Source of the DNA: Pseudidiomarina halophila
GTDB taxonomy: Bacteria; Pseudomonadota; Gammaproteobacteria; Enterobacterales; Alteromonadaceae
DNA length: 64,000 nt
Direction: 5' to 3'
Assembly: GCF_003987215.1 (NCBI RefSeq)
Contig: NZ_PIPW01000004.1
Span: 142,022 to 206,021 of the forward strand
Part shown: positions 30,201-37,667 of the stretch, piece after piece
Position numbering within the stretch: the first letter of the stretch is position 1
How the letters are laid out: the number at the start of each line of letters is the position of its first letter
Program-made: the position numbers and the translations under genes
The notes under the pieces: generated by a model
What the model saw: the letters and a program-made list of their open reading frames with translations, nothing else
What the model was told of the DNA's origin: nothing
Database searches by the model: none

Positions 30201-30508
30201 TTCAGGAATACTTCTGAGTATTGTGCATCCTGGTATACGTCCGAGTCTAAGGTGATGCGGTAAGGACCGCCAACACGAAGACCGCTCGCAATAAAAGTAC
30301 CTGTGTCATCGGTAGTGACTTCAGTGGTTGAACCTGAAGGTATATGCTCAATAACAACTTTAGTACTGGCAGCTCCATTACCTTGTGGACCTAAGATTTC
30401 ACCTCGTAATGACGCTGAGGTATCTTGTGCCACTGCAGTTGCTGAGGCCAAGCCTAAGGCAACTGCGATTGCACTTGCGGTGCGGGAAAATCGCATAGAT
30501 GTTGTCAT
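27257..30508 (-). CDS. Oar-like TonB-dependent receptor with carboxypeptidase-regulatory-like domain
   Basis: This 1083-residue outer-membrane receptor is a paralogue in architecture of the 23373-26555 protein. It has a signal peptide (SAIAVALGLASATAVAQ), a regulatory-like beta-sandwich domain (about 30-115, ASLRGEILGPQGNGAASTKV) and VERITVTGQ before the plug. The plug includes RYNSITVDGIAQNDDFGLNS, and the barrel ends in KIGIRYRF. The frame is open back to 30586, but the ATG at 30508 begins at the signal peptide and follows GGAAA/AGAAAG, so I use it. A Pho box with a well-spaced -10 lies upstream. The divergent gene encodes a secreted phosphoesterase-like protein, which suggests joint use of an organophosphate. 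Confidence 0.9.
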   Translation of the reverse strand: MTTSMRFSRTASAIAVALGLASATAVAQDTSASLRGEILGPQGNGAASTKVVIEHIPSGSTTEVTTDDTGTFIASGLRVGGPYRITLDSDVYQDAQYSEVFLKLGETFRLNAQLEANDVERITVTGQAINYAQLNNGSSSSFGEEQIEALPTYSRDLKEIVRLNPLATQLGDGDQLVVAGNNPRYNSITVDGIAQNDDFGLNSNGYPTQGSPISIDAIEQITVDVVPFNAKDTNFTGAKVNAVTKSGTNELKGSLFYQYTSDSLAGDAEASKYDEDALPPNVDYEEKTFGISLGGPVIKDKLFFYVNYETQNETNAPYRGPIGSDAANIANITTEELNQVLTIARDVYGLTDAQIGGWDIPAEEEDNKLLVKLDWNVSNEHRAAFTYQRTDGNSIRNQYGGDGTLTLSSSWYNNEQILDAYALQVYSNWNSNFSSDVKLSYKDVTAIQDPLAGRTLGMVTVEVGGRNAIEFGPDYSRHANEGENSTLEFQANGEYLLGDHAIGFGYAFSETDIYNLFVQNALGSWEFDSIEDFANREAGAFYYSGSLTGDINDAAANFTQGTQAVYIQDTWQPTWDLELMFGLRYERMHAEDKPVYNEKFAARYGFANTENLNGKDLFLPRVGFKYQITDDIRVRGGFGRYAGGRPNVWVSNSYTNNGLTFSQFDRFLSDVPWSVFFDNVDPTQVPQAVKDGLIADGYVNAIDPDFDLPSDWRGSLGVDFNNFSIPALGDDWFASVEYIYTRRKDDVQWKDLTRVPLLDEEGNVRRTVDGGRIIYVVDDPLDDHTPTSVGDHGNVQRYDLLLTNGDGGKSQIFTTTLGKAWDNGFSLRASYTNQDIEEAVAGSSSTAISNYRFPVAIDRQNVRPGTASYQVEHRVMADLTYKTEFVGGYESTFGLFWERYSGRPWGYVYDSYGDVSFGNQPFGTLGQSSVYLPYIPTGPNDPAVAYENNFSYEQFMDYLQRAGLTGYEGGYVPRNTERGPWTTNLDFKFTQELPGFVEGHKGELYINVRNLVAIFDKDAGQKHVLPYGDNVRELVSAYINDDGQYVYGVPYNSRAFDLVTQAPTRYLPERSTWQAKIGIRYRF

Positions 30509-30596
30509 CTTTCTAAATTTCCTGGGTTGTGGTTTGAAAAAATTTTTGAAAGGCAATACTGCTTGATGTTGAGCCTTGTATTTCATGTCGACGCTT

Positions 30597-30629
30597 TTAT
30601 AACACGTATATGTGTCAAATTTGTGACGG
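30597..30629 (-). promoter_or_regulatory. Pho box and -10 of the Oar-like receptor gene
   Basis: On the minus strand CCGTCAC (30629-30623) and TTGACAC (30618-30612) are 11 bp apart. The -10-like TTATAA (30602-30597) follows after 9 bp, the spacing of PhoB-activated promoters. The site lies in the 208-bp region shared with the divergent phosphoesterase-like gene, which it might also influence. Confidence 0.7.
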
Positions 30630-30716
30630 CATTTTAATCAAAACAGATTAGAATTGCACCGATTTTCTGGAACTAATAAAGTAAGATTTTGTCGTAGCGC
30701 ACTCGCCAAAAGGACA

Positions 30717-31922
30717 ATGAAATTGATGAAGCCAGTCATTCTCGGAGTTGCAGCTTTATTTGTAAGTTTCTTAACTGGATGTGATATGCCACAAAAAGAG
30801 CCAACAGCACCTGTCACCCTTCGTATCGCGACTTTTAATGTGAGCATGGATGCGTCAAATTACATAGCTGCTGAGCAGTGGCAGGAGGCTGGTGCCGACG
30901 CGCTTCCTCAGGCGTTGCGGGATGGCCATCCGCAGATCAAAGCGATTGCCGAAATTATCCAGCATGTACGCCCGGATATTTTAATTTTAAATGAGTTTGA
31001 CTACCTTCCTGAGGCTGATGTGCTGGCTAAGTTTCAGCAGGACTATTTAGAAGTGAGTCAAAATGGAGAGGCGCCCATCGCTTTTCCATATAGCTATACC
31101 GGGCCGGTCAATACTGGCCGCTCAAGCCCATTTGATCTCAATCGTGATGGAAAGAAAACCGGCGTAGGAGAGGATGCCTGGGCGTACGGAAACTATCTGG
31201 GCCAGTACGGTATGGCGATACTCTCACGTTACCCGCTAAACCAGCAAACCAGCCGAACTTTCCAGTATTTTCGCTGGGGCGACTTACCCGGTGCTTTGCA
31301 ACCGCTGGTACCCAATTCATACGAGCCCTGGTACAGCCCGGCGGCCTGGGCTGAGATGCCACTGAGTTCGAAGTCACATTGGGATATCGTGGCTGAGGTG
31401 GGCGGCTTTGATTTACATTTGCTGGTCAGCCACCCGACACCACCGGTATTTGATGGTGAAGAAAATCGCAATGGTCGTCGTAATTTTGACGAGATCCGCT
31501 TTTGGAAGGAATACATAGGTCGTGCTCCGACAGATTTTATTTATGATGATCAGGGTCGCCGGGGCGGCTTGAGTGAGAACAAACGGTTTGTTATTGCGGG
31601 CGACCTTAACGCCTCGATCGAAAGTGAAGACAACCTGCCGGGAGCAATTGAGCAGTTACTTGAACACCCCTTGGTGCAAGGCGACTTTGTGCCGACCAGT
31701 AAAGGTGGCGCGGCACACACCCCGGATAATCCGTTAGCCGGACAGCACACCGCGAGCTGGCGCAAGCGTGCTGATTACGTATTACCATCAAGCTATGGCA
31801 TCAAAATTATTGATGGTGGTGTATTCTGGCCGCTCGCTGAGGAAGATAAGGCCGAGCTGGTAAGCGAAAGAGAGCGGTCATCGGATCATCGACTGGTGTG
31901 GCTTGACATACAATTGCAGTAA
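30717..31922 (+). CDS. Endonuclease/exonuclease/phosphatase-family lipoprotein
   Basis: This exported protein of 401 residues belongs to the Mg-dependent EEP (DNase I-like) fold. The N-terminus has a lipobox (LFVSFLTGC). Family motifs are in order: RIATFNVSMD (Asn), ILNEFDY (metal-binding Glu, about 95), VSHPTPP, IAGDLNAS (Asp/Asn) and SSDHRLVW (catalytic Asp-His near the C-terminus). Members cleave phosphodiester or phosphomonoester bonds in nucleic acids, inositol phosphates or lipids. Position next to phoB and opposite a Pho-box receptor suggests release of phosphate from extracellular organophosphates. An in-frame TTG at 30654 is less likely than the ATG at 30717; a second ATG at 30726 is also possible. 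Confidence 0.82.
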   Translation: MKLMKPVILGVAALFVSFLTGCDMPQKEPTAPVTLRIATFNVSMDASNYIAAEQWQEAGADALPQALRDGHPQIKAIAEIIQHVRPDILILNEFDYLPEADVLAKFQQDYLEVSQNGEAPIAFPYSYTGPVNTGRSSPFDLNRDGKKTGVGEDAWAYGNYLGQYGMAILSRYPLNQQTSRTFQYFRWGDLPGALQPLVPNSYEPWYSPAAWAEMPLSSKSHWDIVAEVGGFDLHLLVSHPTPPVFDGEENRNGRRNFDEIRFWKEYIGRAPTDFIYDDQGRRGGLSENKRFVIAGDLNASIESEDNLPGAIEQLLEHPLVQGDFVPTSKGGAAHTPDNPLAGQHTASWRKRADYVLPSSYGIKIIDGGVFWPLAEEDKAELVSERERSSDHRLVWLDIQLQ

Positions 31923-31941
31923 TTTTCACAAAAATGTCGTA

Positions 31942-31975
31942 GATTCATAAAAGTGTCACATAGAACAGTAATAAT
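31942..31975 (+). promoter_or_regulatory. Pho box upstream of phoB (autoregulation)
   Basis: GATTCAT (31942) and GTGTCAC (31953) are 11 bp apart. A -10-like TAATAAT follows at 31969, and phoB starts at 32009. PhoB autoregulation is established in E. coli. Confidence 0.7.
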
Positions 31976-32008
31976 CGACGCAGCTTGAATACGACTAGGT
32001 GAAACAAG

Positions 32009-32695
32009 ATGTCCAGAAAAATACTGATCGTTGAAGATGAAGCGCCCATTCGTGAGATGTTGAGCTTTGTCATGGAACAGCACGGCTATCAAGCAGTTGA
32101 GGCGGGTGATTATCAACTGGCGTTAGAGAAAATCGTGGAACCCTTTCCCGATATGATTCTACTCGACTGGATGTTGCCAGGCGGCTCTGGCATTCAGTTG
32201 GCGAAAAAATTAAAAACTGATGATTTCACCCGCGGCATCCCCATCATTATGCTTACCGCACGCGGTGAGGAAGAAGATAAAATCCGCGGCTTAGAAGTCG
32301 GCGCTGACGATTACATTACCAAGCCTTTTTCACCGAAAGAACTGATGGCGCGTATGCGGGCCGTGTTCCGCCGCGTGTCGCCTACTGTATTAGACGAGCC
32401 ATTAGAGATTGAAGGGCTCAAGCTTGACCCAGTCTCGCATCGTGTCAGCGCATATAATGACCGTCTGGATATGGGCCCCACCGAATTTAAATTGCTACAC
32501 TTCTTTATGACACACCCTGAACGCGTGTATAGTCGGGAGCAACTCTTAGATCATGTTTGGGGAACCAACGTTTATGTCGAAGACCGCACTGTTGACGTGC
32601 ATATTCGCCGTTTACGCAAAGCTATCGAAATGCATGGCCACGACCGTTTGGTGCAAACCGTACGCGGTGTCGGCTATCGCTTCTCCAGTCGCTAA
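32009..32695 (+). CDS. phoB: Phosphate regulon response regulator PhoB
   Basis: PhoB activates the phosphate-starvation regulon when phosphorylated by PhoR. The 228-residue protein has a receiver domain with acidic residues (VEDEAP), the phospho-acceptor Asp in LLDWMLPG (about residue 53) and the conserved Lys in [13 protein letters not shown]-terminal winged-helix DNA-binding domain carries [20 protein letters not shown] and ends GVGYRFSSR. Length equals E. coli PhoB (229). phoR follows 19 bp later. Its binding sites appear to lie upstream of seven transcription units in this window, including its own. Confidence 0.98.
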   Translation: MSRKILIVEDEAPIREMLSFVMEQHGYQAVEAGDYQLALEKIVEPFPDMILLDWMLPGGSGIQLAKKLKTDDFTRGIPIIMLTARGEEEDKIRGLEVGADDYITKPFSPKELMARMRAVFRRVSPTVLDEPLEIEGLKLDPVSHRVSAYNDRLDMGPTEFKLLHFFMTHPERVYSREQLLDHVWGTNVYVEDRTVDVHIRRLRKAIEMHGHDRLVQTVRGVGYRFSSR

Positions 32696-32714
32696 ACCAC
32701 AAGGTTAGCGGAGC

Positions 32715-34022
32715 ATGGATAAAAAGTACTCAGTTTTCTTTATCCTGCGAGGCTTTTTGTGGTACCTCGCGCCACTTGCCCTGCTGGGATGGTTGGTCGG
32801 TTCTTTTTGGCAGACCCTGACCATTGGTTTGTTTGCTCTTCTGGTCTGGCATTATTACTTTCATTACAAGCTTGTCGACTGGCTCTGGAACCGCCGCGCT
32901 CTGCTCCCGCCCAGTGCGCCCGGAAGCTGGAGTTATATTTACGATGGTATCTATCGAACCCAGCGTCGCAGCCAGCAACGCCGGCGCGCTCTGGCGCGGA
33001 TTTTACGGCGTTTTCGTGAAGCCTCTGAAGCGATCCCCGATGCGGCAATCGTGTTCCGTCGTGATGGTGGTTTGATTTGGTGTAACCGGTTGGGGCAGTT
33101 TTACTTTGGCTTAAAGTGGCCGGGGGATACGGGTATTCGGTTGTCGAGCCTGATTCGGCATCCGGCGTTTATTAGTTACCTGCAGAAGGGCGATTTCACC
33201 GATGAGATCTATTTGCCTTCACCGGTCCGTGAAGACATCGAATTAGAGATTCGCATCATGCCTTATAGTGATGACCAATTCCTGTTGATGGCGCGTGATG
33301 TCACCCAGTTACGGCAACTTGAACAAATGCGCAAAGAATTCGTAGCCAATGTGTCGCACGAATTGAAAACCCCGCTGACGGTAATTCAGGGCTATCTGGA
33401 AATGTTCGATGATGATCCTGCCGCAATGCCGCCGGCAATGTTGCAAAAAGCAGTAAAAGACATGAGCGGGCAAAGTACCAGAATGCGTAATCTGGTTGAT
33501 CAACTGCTCTCCTTGTCGCGCATTGACTCAGCCCGGGGCGATATCTTCGAACGTGTAGTCAATGTGCCTGATGTATTAAAACGACTGCAGCATGATGCCG
33601 AACGACTCAACAAAAATAAACAGCATCAGCTGGTTTTCGAGATTGCCGGGCAATCAATGTACGGCCATGAAGATGAGTTACGTAGCATATTTTCAAATCT
33701 CATCACCAATGCGATTCACTATACCCAGCCGGCAGGTAAAATTACCGTGCGCTGGCGCCCGGTGGGCGATCAAATGGAATTCAGCGTCAGCGACAATGGC
33801 CCTGGCATTCCGGCTGAGCATATGCCCAGAATTACCGAACGTTTTTACCGGATTGATAAAGACAGAAATAGTAGCAAGGGTGGCTCAGGTTTGGGTCTGG
33901 CGATTGTCAAACAGGCGGTTGATCATCATCACGGTAAGCTGACCATCGACTCAGTTGTCGGGCGCGGTTCAACCTTTAGCGTCCGTATTCCCCAGGAACT
34001 GGTAGTGACTGAACAGTCTTAA
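32715..34022 (+). CDS. phoR: Phosphate regulon sensor histidine kinase PhoR
   Basis: PhoR is an inner-membrane histidine kinase that senses phosphate sufficiency through PstSCAB and PhoU. The 435-residue protein has two N-terminal hydrophobic segments (about 8-30 and 32-48) without a large periplasmic loop, as in E. coli. A PAS domain (about 95-190) is followed by the H-box FVANVSHELKTPLTV (His about 213). The ATP-binding domain contains NLITNAIHYT, DNGPGIP and GSGLGLAIVK. It is cotranscribed with phoB. The stop codon abuts the Pho-like repeats in front of pstS. Confidence 0.97.
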   Translation: MDKKYSVFFILRGFLWYLAPLALLGWLVGSFWQTLTIGLFALLVWHYYFHYKLVDWLWNRRALLPPSAPGSWSYIYDGIYRTQRRSQQRRRALARILRRFREASEAIPDAAIVFRRDGGLIWCNRLGQFYFGLKWPGDTGIRLSSLIRHPAFISYLQKGDFTDEIYLPSPVREDIELEIRIMPYSDDQFLLMARDVTQLRQLEQMRKEFVANVSHELKTPLTVIQGYLEMFDDDPAAMPPAMLQKAVKDMSGQSTRMRNLVDQLLSLSRIDSARGDIFERVVNVPDVLKRLQHDAERLNKNKQHQLVFEIAGQSMYGHEDELRSIFSNLITNAIHYTQPAGKITVRWRPVGDQMEFSVSDNGPGIPAEHMPRITERFYRIDKDRNSSKGGSGLGLAIVKQAVDHHHGKLTIDSVVGRGSTFSVRIPQELVVTEQS

Positions 34023-34079
34023 TGACATTAAATTGGCAGAAATATGACACTAATTTAGAATTTGTCATTAAAGTGTCAC
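34022..34079 (+). promoter_or_regulatory. Pho boxes upstream of pstS
   Basis: The best box is TTGTCATTAAAGTGTCAC (34062-34079). Further upstream in a second 11-bp register are ATGACAT (34022), TTGGCAG (34033) and ATGACAC (34044). Multiple sites agree with the strong induction expected for pstS. Confidence 0.8.
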
Positions 34080-34149
34080 ATTGACAGCTTAAACTCCGCA
34101 GTGTCATTTGAACAAAAGCTGCACGGCAGCATTGACGATTGGAGTCATT

Positions 34150-35121
34150 ATGAAAGTTAAAACAGTTCTTCTTGCTTTAGGCTTAGCTGGCGTTGTTGCT
34201 ACATCTGCACACGCTCAAAAACCGACCGATAACCTTCCTGAATACGAAAAAGTAAGTGGCCTTTCAGGCAACTTGTCATCAGTAGGTTCTGACACTCTGG
34301 CCAACATGATGACCTTCTGGGCCGAAGAGTTTAAGCGTCTTTATCCAAACGTTAACATGCAAATTCAAGCTGCTGGTTCATCAACTGCGCCGCCAGCACT
34401 TACCGAAGGTACTTCAAACTTTGGCCCAATGAGCCGCAATATGAAGTCGAAAGAAATCGAATCGTTCGAGAAGCGTCACGGTTATAAGCCGACACCAGTG
34501 CGTGTTGCTATTGATGCGTTGGCTGTATTTGTGCATAAAGATAACCCGATTAAGGGCATGACCATTGCAGAAGTTGATGCGGTATTCAGCTCAACCCGTC
34601 TGTGTGGCGCGACCAGCCAGGTACAGCGCTGGGGTGATCTGGGCCTTGAAGGCAGCTGGGCAGGCCGCGACTTACAGCTTTATGGTCGGAACTCAGTGTC
34701 TGGCACCTATGGTTTCTTCAAAGAAGAAGCATTATGTGACGGCGATTTCCGCGCTAACGTCAATGAGCAGCCGGGTTCTGCGTCAGTAGTGCAGTCAGTA
34801 TCAACCTCGCTGAATGCCATTGGTTATTCAGGTATTGGTTATATGACCTCAGGCGTTAAAACGGTGCCTCTAGCGGTAGTCGAAGGTGGAGAATACGTAG
34901 ACGCGACGACTGAGAGCGCTCTGGCTGGTAAGTACCCACTTGCGCGCTTCCTGGTGGTTTACGTGAACAAGCACCCGAACAAGCCGTTAGATCCTGCAAC
35001 AGCAGAATTCCTGAAAATGGTACTGTCAAAAACCGGTCAGGAAATTGTCGATAAAGACGGCTATATTCCGTTACCAAAAGTTGTAGTAGAGCAAGAGTTA
35101 GAAAAACTCGGCTTAAACTAA
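34150..35121 (+). CDS. pstS: Periplasmic phosphate-binding protein PstS
   Basis: PstS captures phosphate in the periplasm and delivers it to PstCA. The 323-residue protein has a signal peptide ending SAHAQ (about residue 23). Phosphate-binding loops follow, with [27 protein letters not shown] and SRNMKSKE, plus [14 protein letters not shown] further on. The frame is open from 34108, but ATG 34150 follows a GGAG ribosome-binding site and begins the signal peptide. A terminator after the gene and a separate Pho box before pstC show it is transcribed largely on its own. Confidence 0.96.
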   Translation: MKVKTVLLALGLAGVVATSAHAQKPTDNLPEYEKVSGLSGNLSSVGSDTLANMMTFWAEEFKRLYPNVNMQIQAAGSSTAPPALTEGTSNFGPMSRNMKSKEIESFEKRHGYKPTPVRVAIDALAVFVHKDNPIKGMTIAEVDAVFSSTRLCGATSQVQRWGDLGLEGSWAGRDLQLYGRNSVSGTYGFFKEEALCDGDFRANVNEQPGSASVVQSVSTSLNAIGYSGIGYMTSGVKTVPLAVVEGGEYVDATTESALAGKYPLARFLVVYVNKHPNKPLDPATAEFLKMVLSKTGQEIVDKDGYIPLPKVVVEQELEKLGLN

Positions 35122-35132
35122 GAGCTACATCA

Positions 35133-35163
35133 GAAAAAACCCGGCTCTCGCCGGGTTTTTTCG
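35133..35163 (+). terminator. Rho-independent terminator after pstS
   Basis: The stem CCCGGC/GCCGGG with a TCTC loop (35140-35155) is followed by a T-run. Confidence 0.9.
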
Positions 35164-35167
35164 TTAC

Positions 35168-35292
35168 TGGATATCGGTTATTAGTTATTGGAGGCAGCTT
35201 CCAGCAAGCCTCAGTTTCCCTCCAATAACTAATATCTGATATCCAATAACTAATATCTAATATCCAACAACTAATATCTGATATCCAATAAC
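35168..35292. repeat. 21-bp tandem repeat with an inverted copy
   Basis: Three full copies of a 21-bp unit (CCAATAACTAATATCTGATA, then T) start at 35222, 35243 and 35264, with a partial copy at 35285; copies differ at one base each. An inverted copy lies at 35168-35191, so the transcript or DNA can form a long hairpin. The element is A+T rich, non-coding and related to 3234-3259. It lies between the pstS terminator and the pstC Pho box. Confidence 0.85.
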
Positions 35293-35312
35293 GCTCTTGT
35301 TTTTTTTGAATA

Positions 35313-35366
35313 ATGTCACTTTTATGACGATGCTGTAACAATACTGTCATACTACTTGGCTATACT
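35313..35366 (+). promoter_or_regulatory. Pho boxes and -10 element of the pstCAB-phoU operon
   Basis: Two boxes are present: ATGTCACTTTTATGACGA (35313-35330) and CTGTAACAATACTGTCAT (35333-35350). TATACT (35361-35366) follows 10 bp later. The pstC start is at 35410. Confidence 0.85.
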
Positions 35367-35409
35367 CTCGGCCAATCGAATTAAACTTGCGAAACCACTC
35401 GAGGTAATA

Positions 35410-37653
35410 ATGGCGGCAACAAAACCCGCATTGGGAGCCAGCAATTATCGACTCTTTAAAGACCGTGCGGCTCGTTGGGGCGTTAGCTTCGGCGGCGTCA
35501 TGGTACTGGTCGCGTTATTGCTGATTTTCTTTTATCTATTGTACGTAATAGAACCGATATTCCGTGGTGTTGAAATCAACCATGAACGCAGTTTTGCTAG
35601 TCCTGCTTCTGGTGAAATTGTCGCTATGGGCGTGGAAGAACAGTCGGAAATTGGCTATCAGTTTAGTGCTGACGGCGAGCTTGTGTTCTTCGCGCTAAAA
35701 GCGAAAAAGGGTACGGACTGGGAACCGGGTAAACCGCTGTTACGCCAACAGGTTACCGAGTCGACGCCAACGGCGTTTGCGCAAACCCAACCACAGAACA
35801 ATCGCTATGCTTATGCGGTTGAAGGTGGTGCGGTGCGTTTGGTGGAGCCGAAGTTTAGCAGTCAGTTTCGCGATGGTGAATTATTTATCACGCCAAAAGT
35901 TGGCGAAGTGAACGCTGGCGAGTTGATTCAGGTCGATAACGAAGGTAAAAACCTTACCAAGCTCGCCTACGAGTACGACGGCGAATCCATGCTGTTTGCC
36001 GCGCAAACAGCGGATGACCGGGTGATTGTGAACTCAATTCAGGCGTCACGTAACTTCCTCTCTGGCGCCGTGGAGATGGACTCCAGGTTTACCGAGCTGC
36101 CTATCACTGGTGCCATCAGCGAGCTGACGGTGACACCAGATTTACGCCAGGTTTTGATCCGTCAGAATAATCGTTTTTGGGTGTATGACGTGTCGCGCAC
36201 CGGCGTCGTGAAAGAGCGTCAGTTGATCACCGTTGATGCGCGCAAGTTTGGTGAAATCACTAGTATGCAGCTGCTGGCGGGAGCCAGTTCAATTCTATTT
36301 GGTCACGCCAATGGCAAAGTTACCCAGTGGTTTGAGGTTTCGGGTGATGACGGTCGCCGTTACCAGTTTATCCGCGATTTTCAGGCCGCAGAGACAGCGA
36401 TCACTGACATTGTCGCCGAATACTATCGACGCACGTTTTATACCATTTCGGCGAGCGGCGAACTGGGTGTTTTTCACACCACATCAGAAGCTGAGCTTTA
36501 CCGCGGACAGCCGCATGACTTTGCCGCTGAGCGTGTAGTCATTGATCCAAGAGCAAATACCTTGATGCTTTTGAATGATCAGGGCTTACATGTATTCGAT
36601 TTGGTCAACGAACATCCGGAAGTAACCTGGAGTGGTTTATGGCAGGAAGTCTGGTACGAAGGCTACCCTGAGCCTGATTATGTCTGGCAGTCGACTTCTG
36701 GTTCCGATGACTTCGAGCCTAAATTCAGTTTGGTCCCCATCTCATTCGGTACCATTAAGGCAGCGGCCTATGCCATGCTGTTTGCTGTGCCTATTGGCCT
36801 GGCAGCGGCAGTGTACACCGCCTACTTCATGTCGCCGGGGGTGCGCAAAGTTGTGAAACCTACGGTTGAGATCATGGAGGCGTTACCTACGGTTATTCTC
36901 GGTTTCCTAGCCGGGTTATGGCTGGCGCCTATTGTGGAGCATTATCTTCCCGGCATCATTGCGGTGATTCTGCTGGTGCCGCTGGCTATAGTGCTGTTCG
37001 CATTTTTAACCAGCCACTTACCGAAAAGCATACGTAATAGCTTTACCGATGGTCGCGCAGCCTTGATTTTATTGCCGTTGGTTGCTTTTGTCGGTTGGTT
37101 CTCGTTCCAGATGTCGCCGCTGATTGAAAACTGGCTGTTCGATGGCAACGTGCGTCGTTACCTGACCAACGAACTCGGTATTACTTTCGATCAGCGTAAT
37201 GCCTTGGTTGTTGGTATTGCGATGGGCTTTGCCGTGATACCCACAATTTTCTCGATTGCCGAAGATGCCGTATTCAGTGTGCCTAAGCACCTGTCCAATG
37301 GCTCGCTGGCGCTCGGTGCTACCACCTGGCAAACCTTAACCAAAGTTGTGTTGTTGACTGCGAGTCCGGGCATTTTCTCTGCCGTAATGATGGGCCTCGG
37401 ACGTGCCGTGGGTGAGACCATGATTGTCTTGATGGCGACCGGTAACACACCAATTATGGACTGGAATATTTTTGAGGGGATGCGCACCTTGTCGGCGAAT
37501 ATCGCGGTCGAGATGCCGGAATCAGAGGTAGGTAGTTCGCACTATCGAATTCTGTTCTTAGCGGCGTTTGTGCTCTTTGTTTTCACTTTCGCGTTTAACA
37601 CCGTGGCGGAGCTTGTGCGCCAGCGGTTACGTGAAAAATATAGCTCGATGTAA
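35410..37653 (+). CDS. pstC: Phosphate ABC transporter permease PstC, N-terminally expanded
   Basis: PstC is one of two membrane subunits of the high-affinity phosphate importer. At 747 residues it is more than twice the length of E. coli PstC (319). After a first membrane helix (about 30-52) comes a periplasmic region of about 370 residues with WD-like beta repeats (SGEIVAMG, FAAQTADDRVIV, SSILFGHANGKVTQWF). It is followed by the permease domain (about 445-747) with EIMEALPTVILGFLAGLWLAP and the cytoplasmic EAA loop. The start ATG 35410 has a GAGGTAA ribosome-binding site; the frame is open from TTG 35356. Such expanded PstC proteins occur in marine gammaproteobacteria. The role of the extra domain is unknown to me. 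Confidence 0.95.
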   Translation: MAATKPALGASNYRLFKDRAARWGVSFGGVMVLVALLLIFFYLLYVIEPIFRGVEINHERSFASPASGEIVAMGVEEQSEIGYQFSADGELVFFALKAKKGTDWEPGKPLLRQQVTESTPTAFAQTQPQNNRYAYAVEGGAVRLVEPKFSSQFRDGELFITPKVGEVNAGELIQVDNEGKNLTKLAYEYDGESMLFAAQTADDRVIVNSIQASRNFLSGAVEMDSRFTELPITGAISELTVTPDLRQVLIRQNNRFWVYDVSRTGVVKERQLITVDARKFGEITSMQLLAGASSILFGHANGKVTQWFEVSGDDGRRYQFIRDFQAAETAITDIVAEYYRRTFYTISASGELGVFHTTSEAELYRGQPHDFAAERVVIDPRANTLMLLNDQGLHVFDLVNEHPEVTWSGLWQEVWYEGYPEPDYVWQSTSGSDDFEPKFSLVPISFGTIKAAAYAMLFAVPIGLAAAVYTAYFMSPGVRKVVKPTVEIMEALPTVILGFLAGLWLAPIVEHYLPGIIAVILLVPLAIVLFAFLTSHLPKSIRNSFTDGRAALILLPLVAFVGWFSFQMSPLIENWLFDGNVRRYLTNELGITFDQRNALVVGIAMGFAVIPTIFSIAEDAVFSVPKHLSNGSLALGATTWQTLTKVVLLTASPGIFSAVMMGLGRAVGETMIVLMATGNTPIMDWNIFEGMRTLSANIAVEMPESEVGSSHYRILFLAAFVLFVFTFAFNTVAELVRQRLREKYSSM

Positions 37654-37667
37654 GCGAGAGGATTTCC

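Noticed and set aside
35222..35292. Tandem repeats as a CRISPR array
   Set aside because: Copies are 21 bp and directly adjacent with no spacers, and there are no cas genes.
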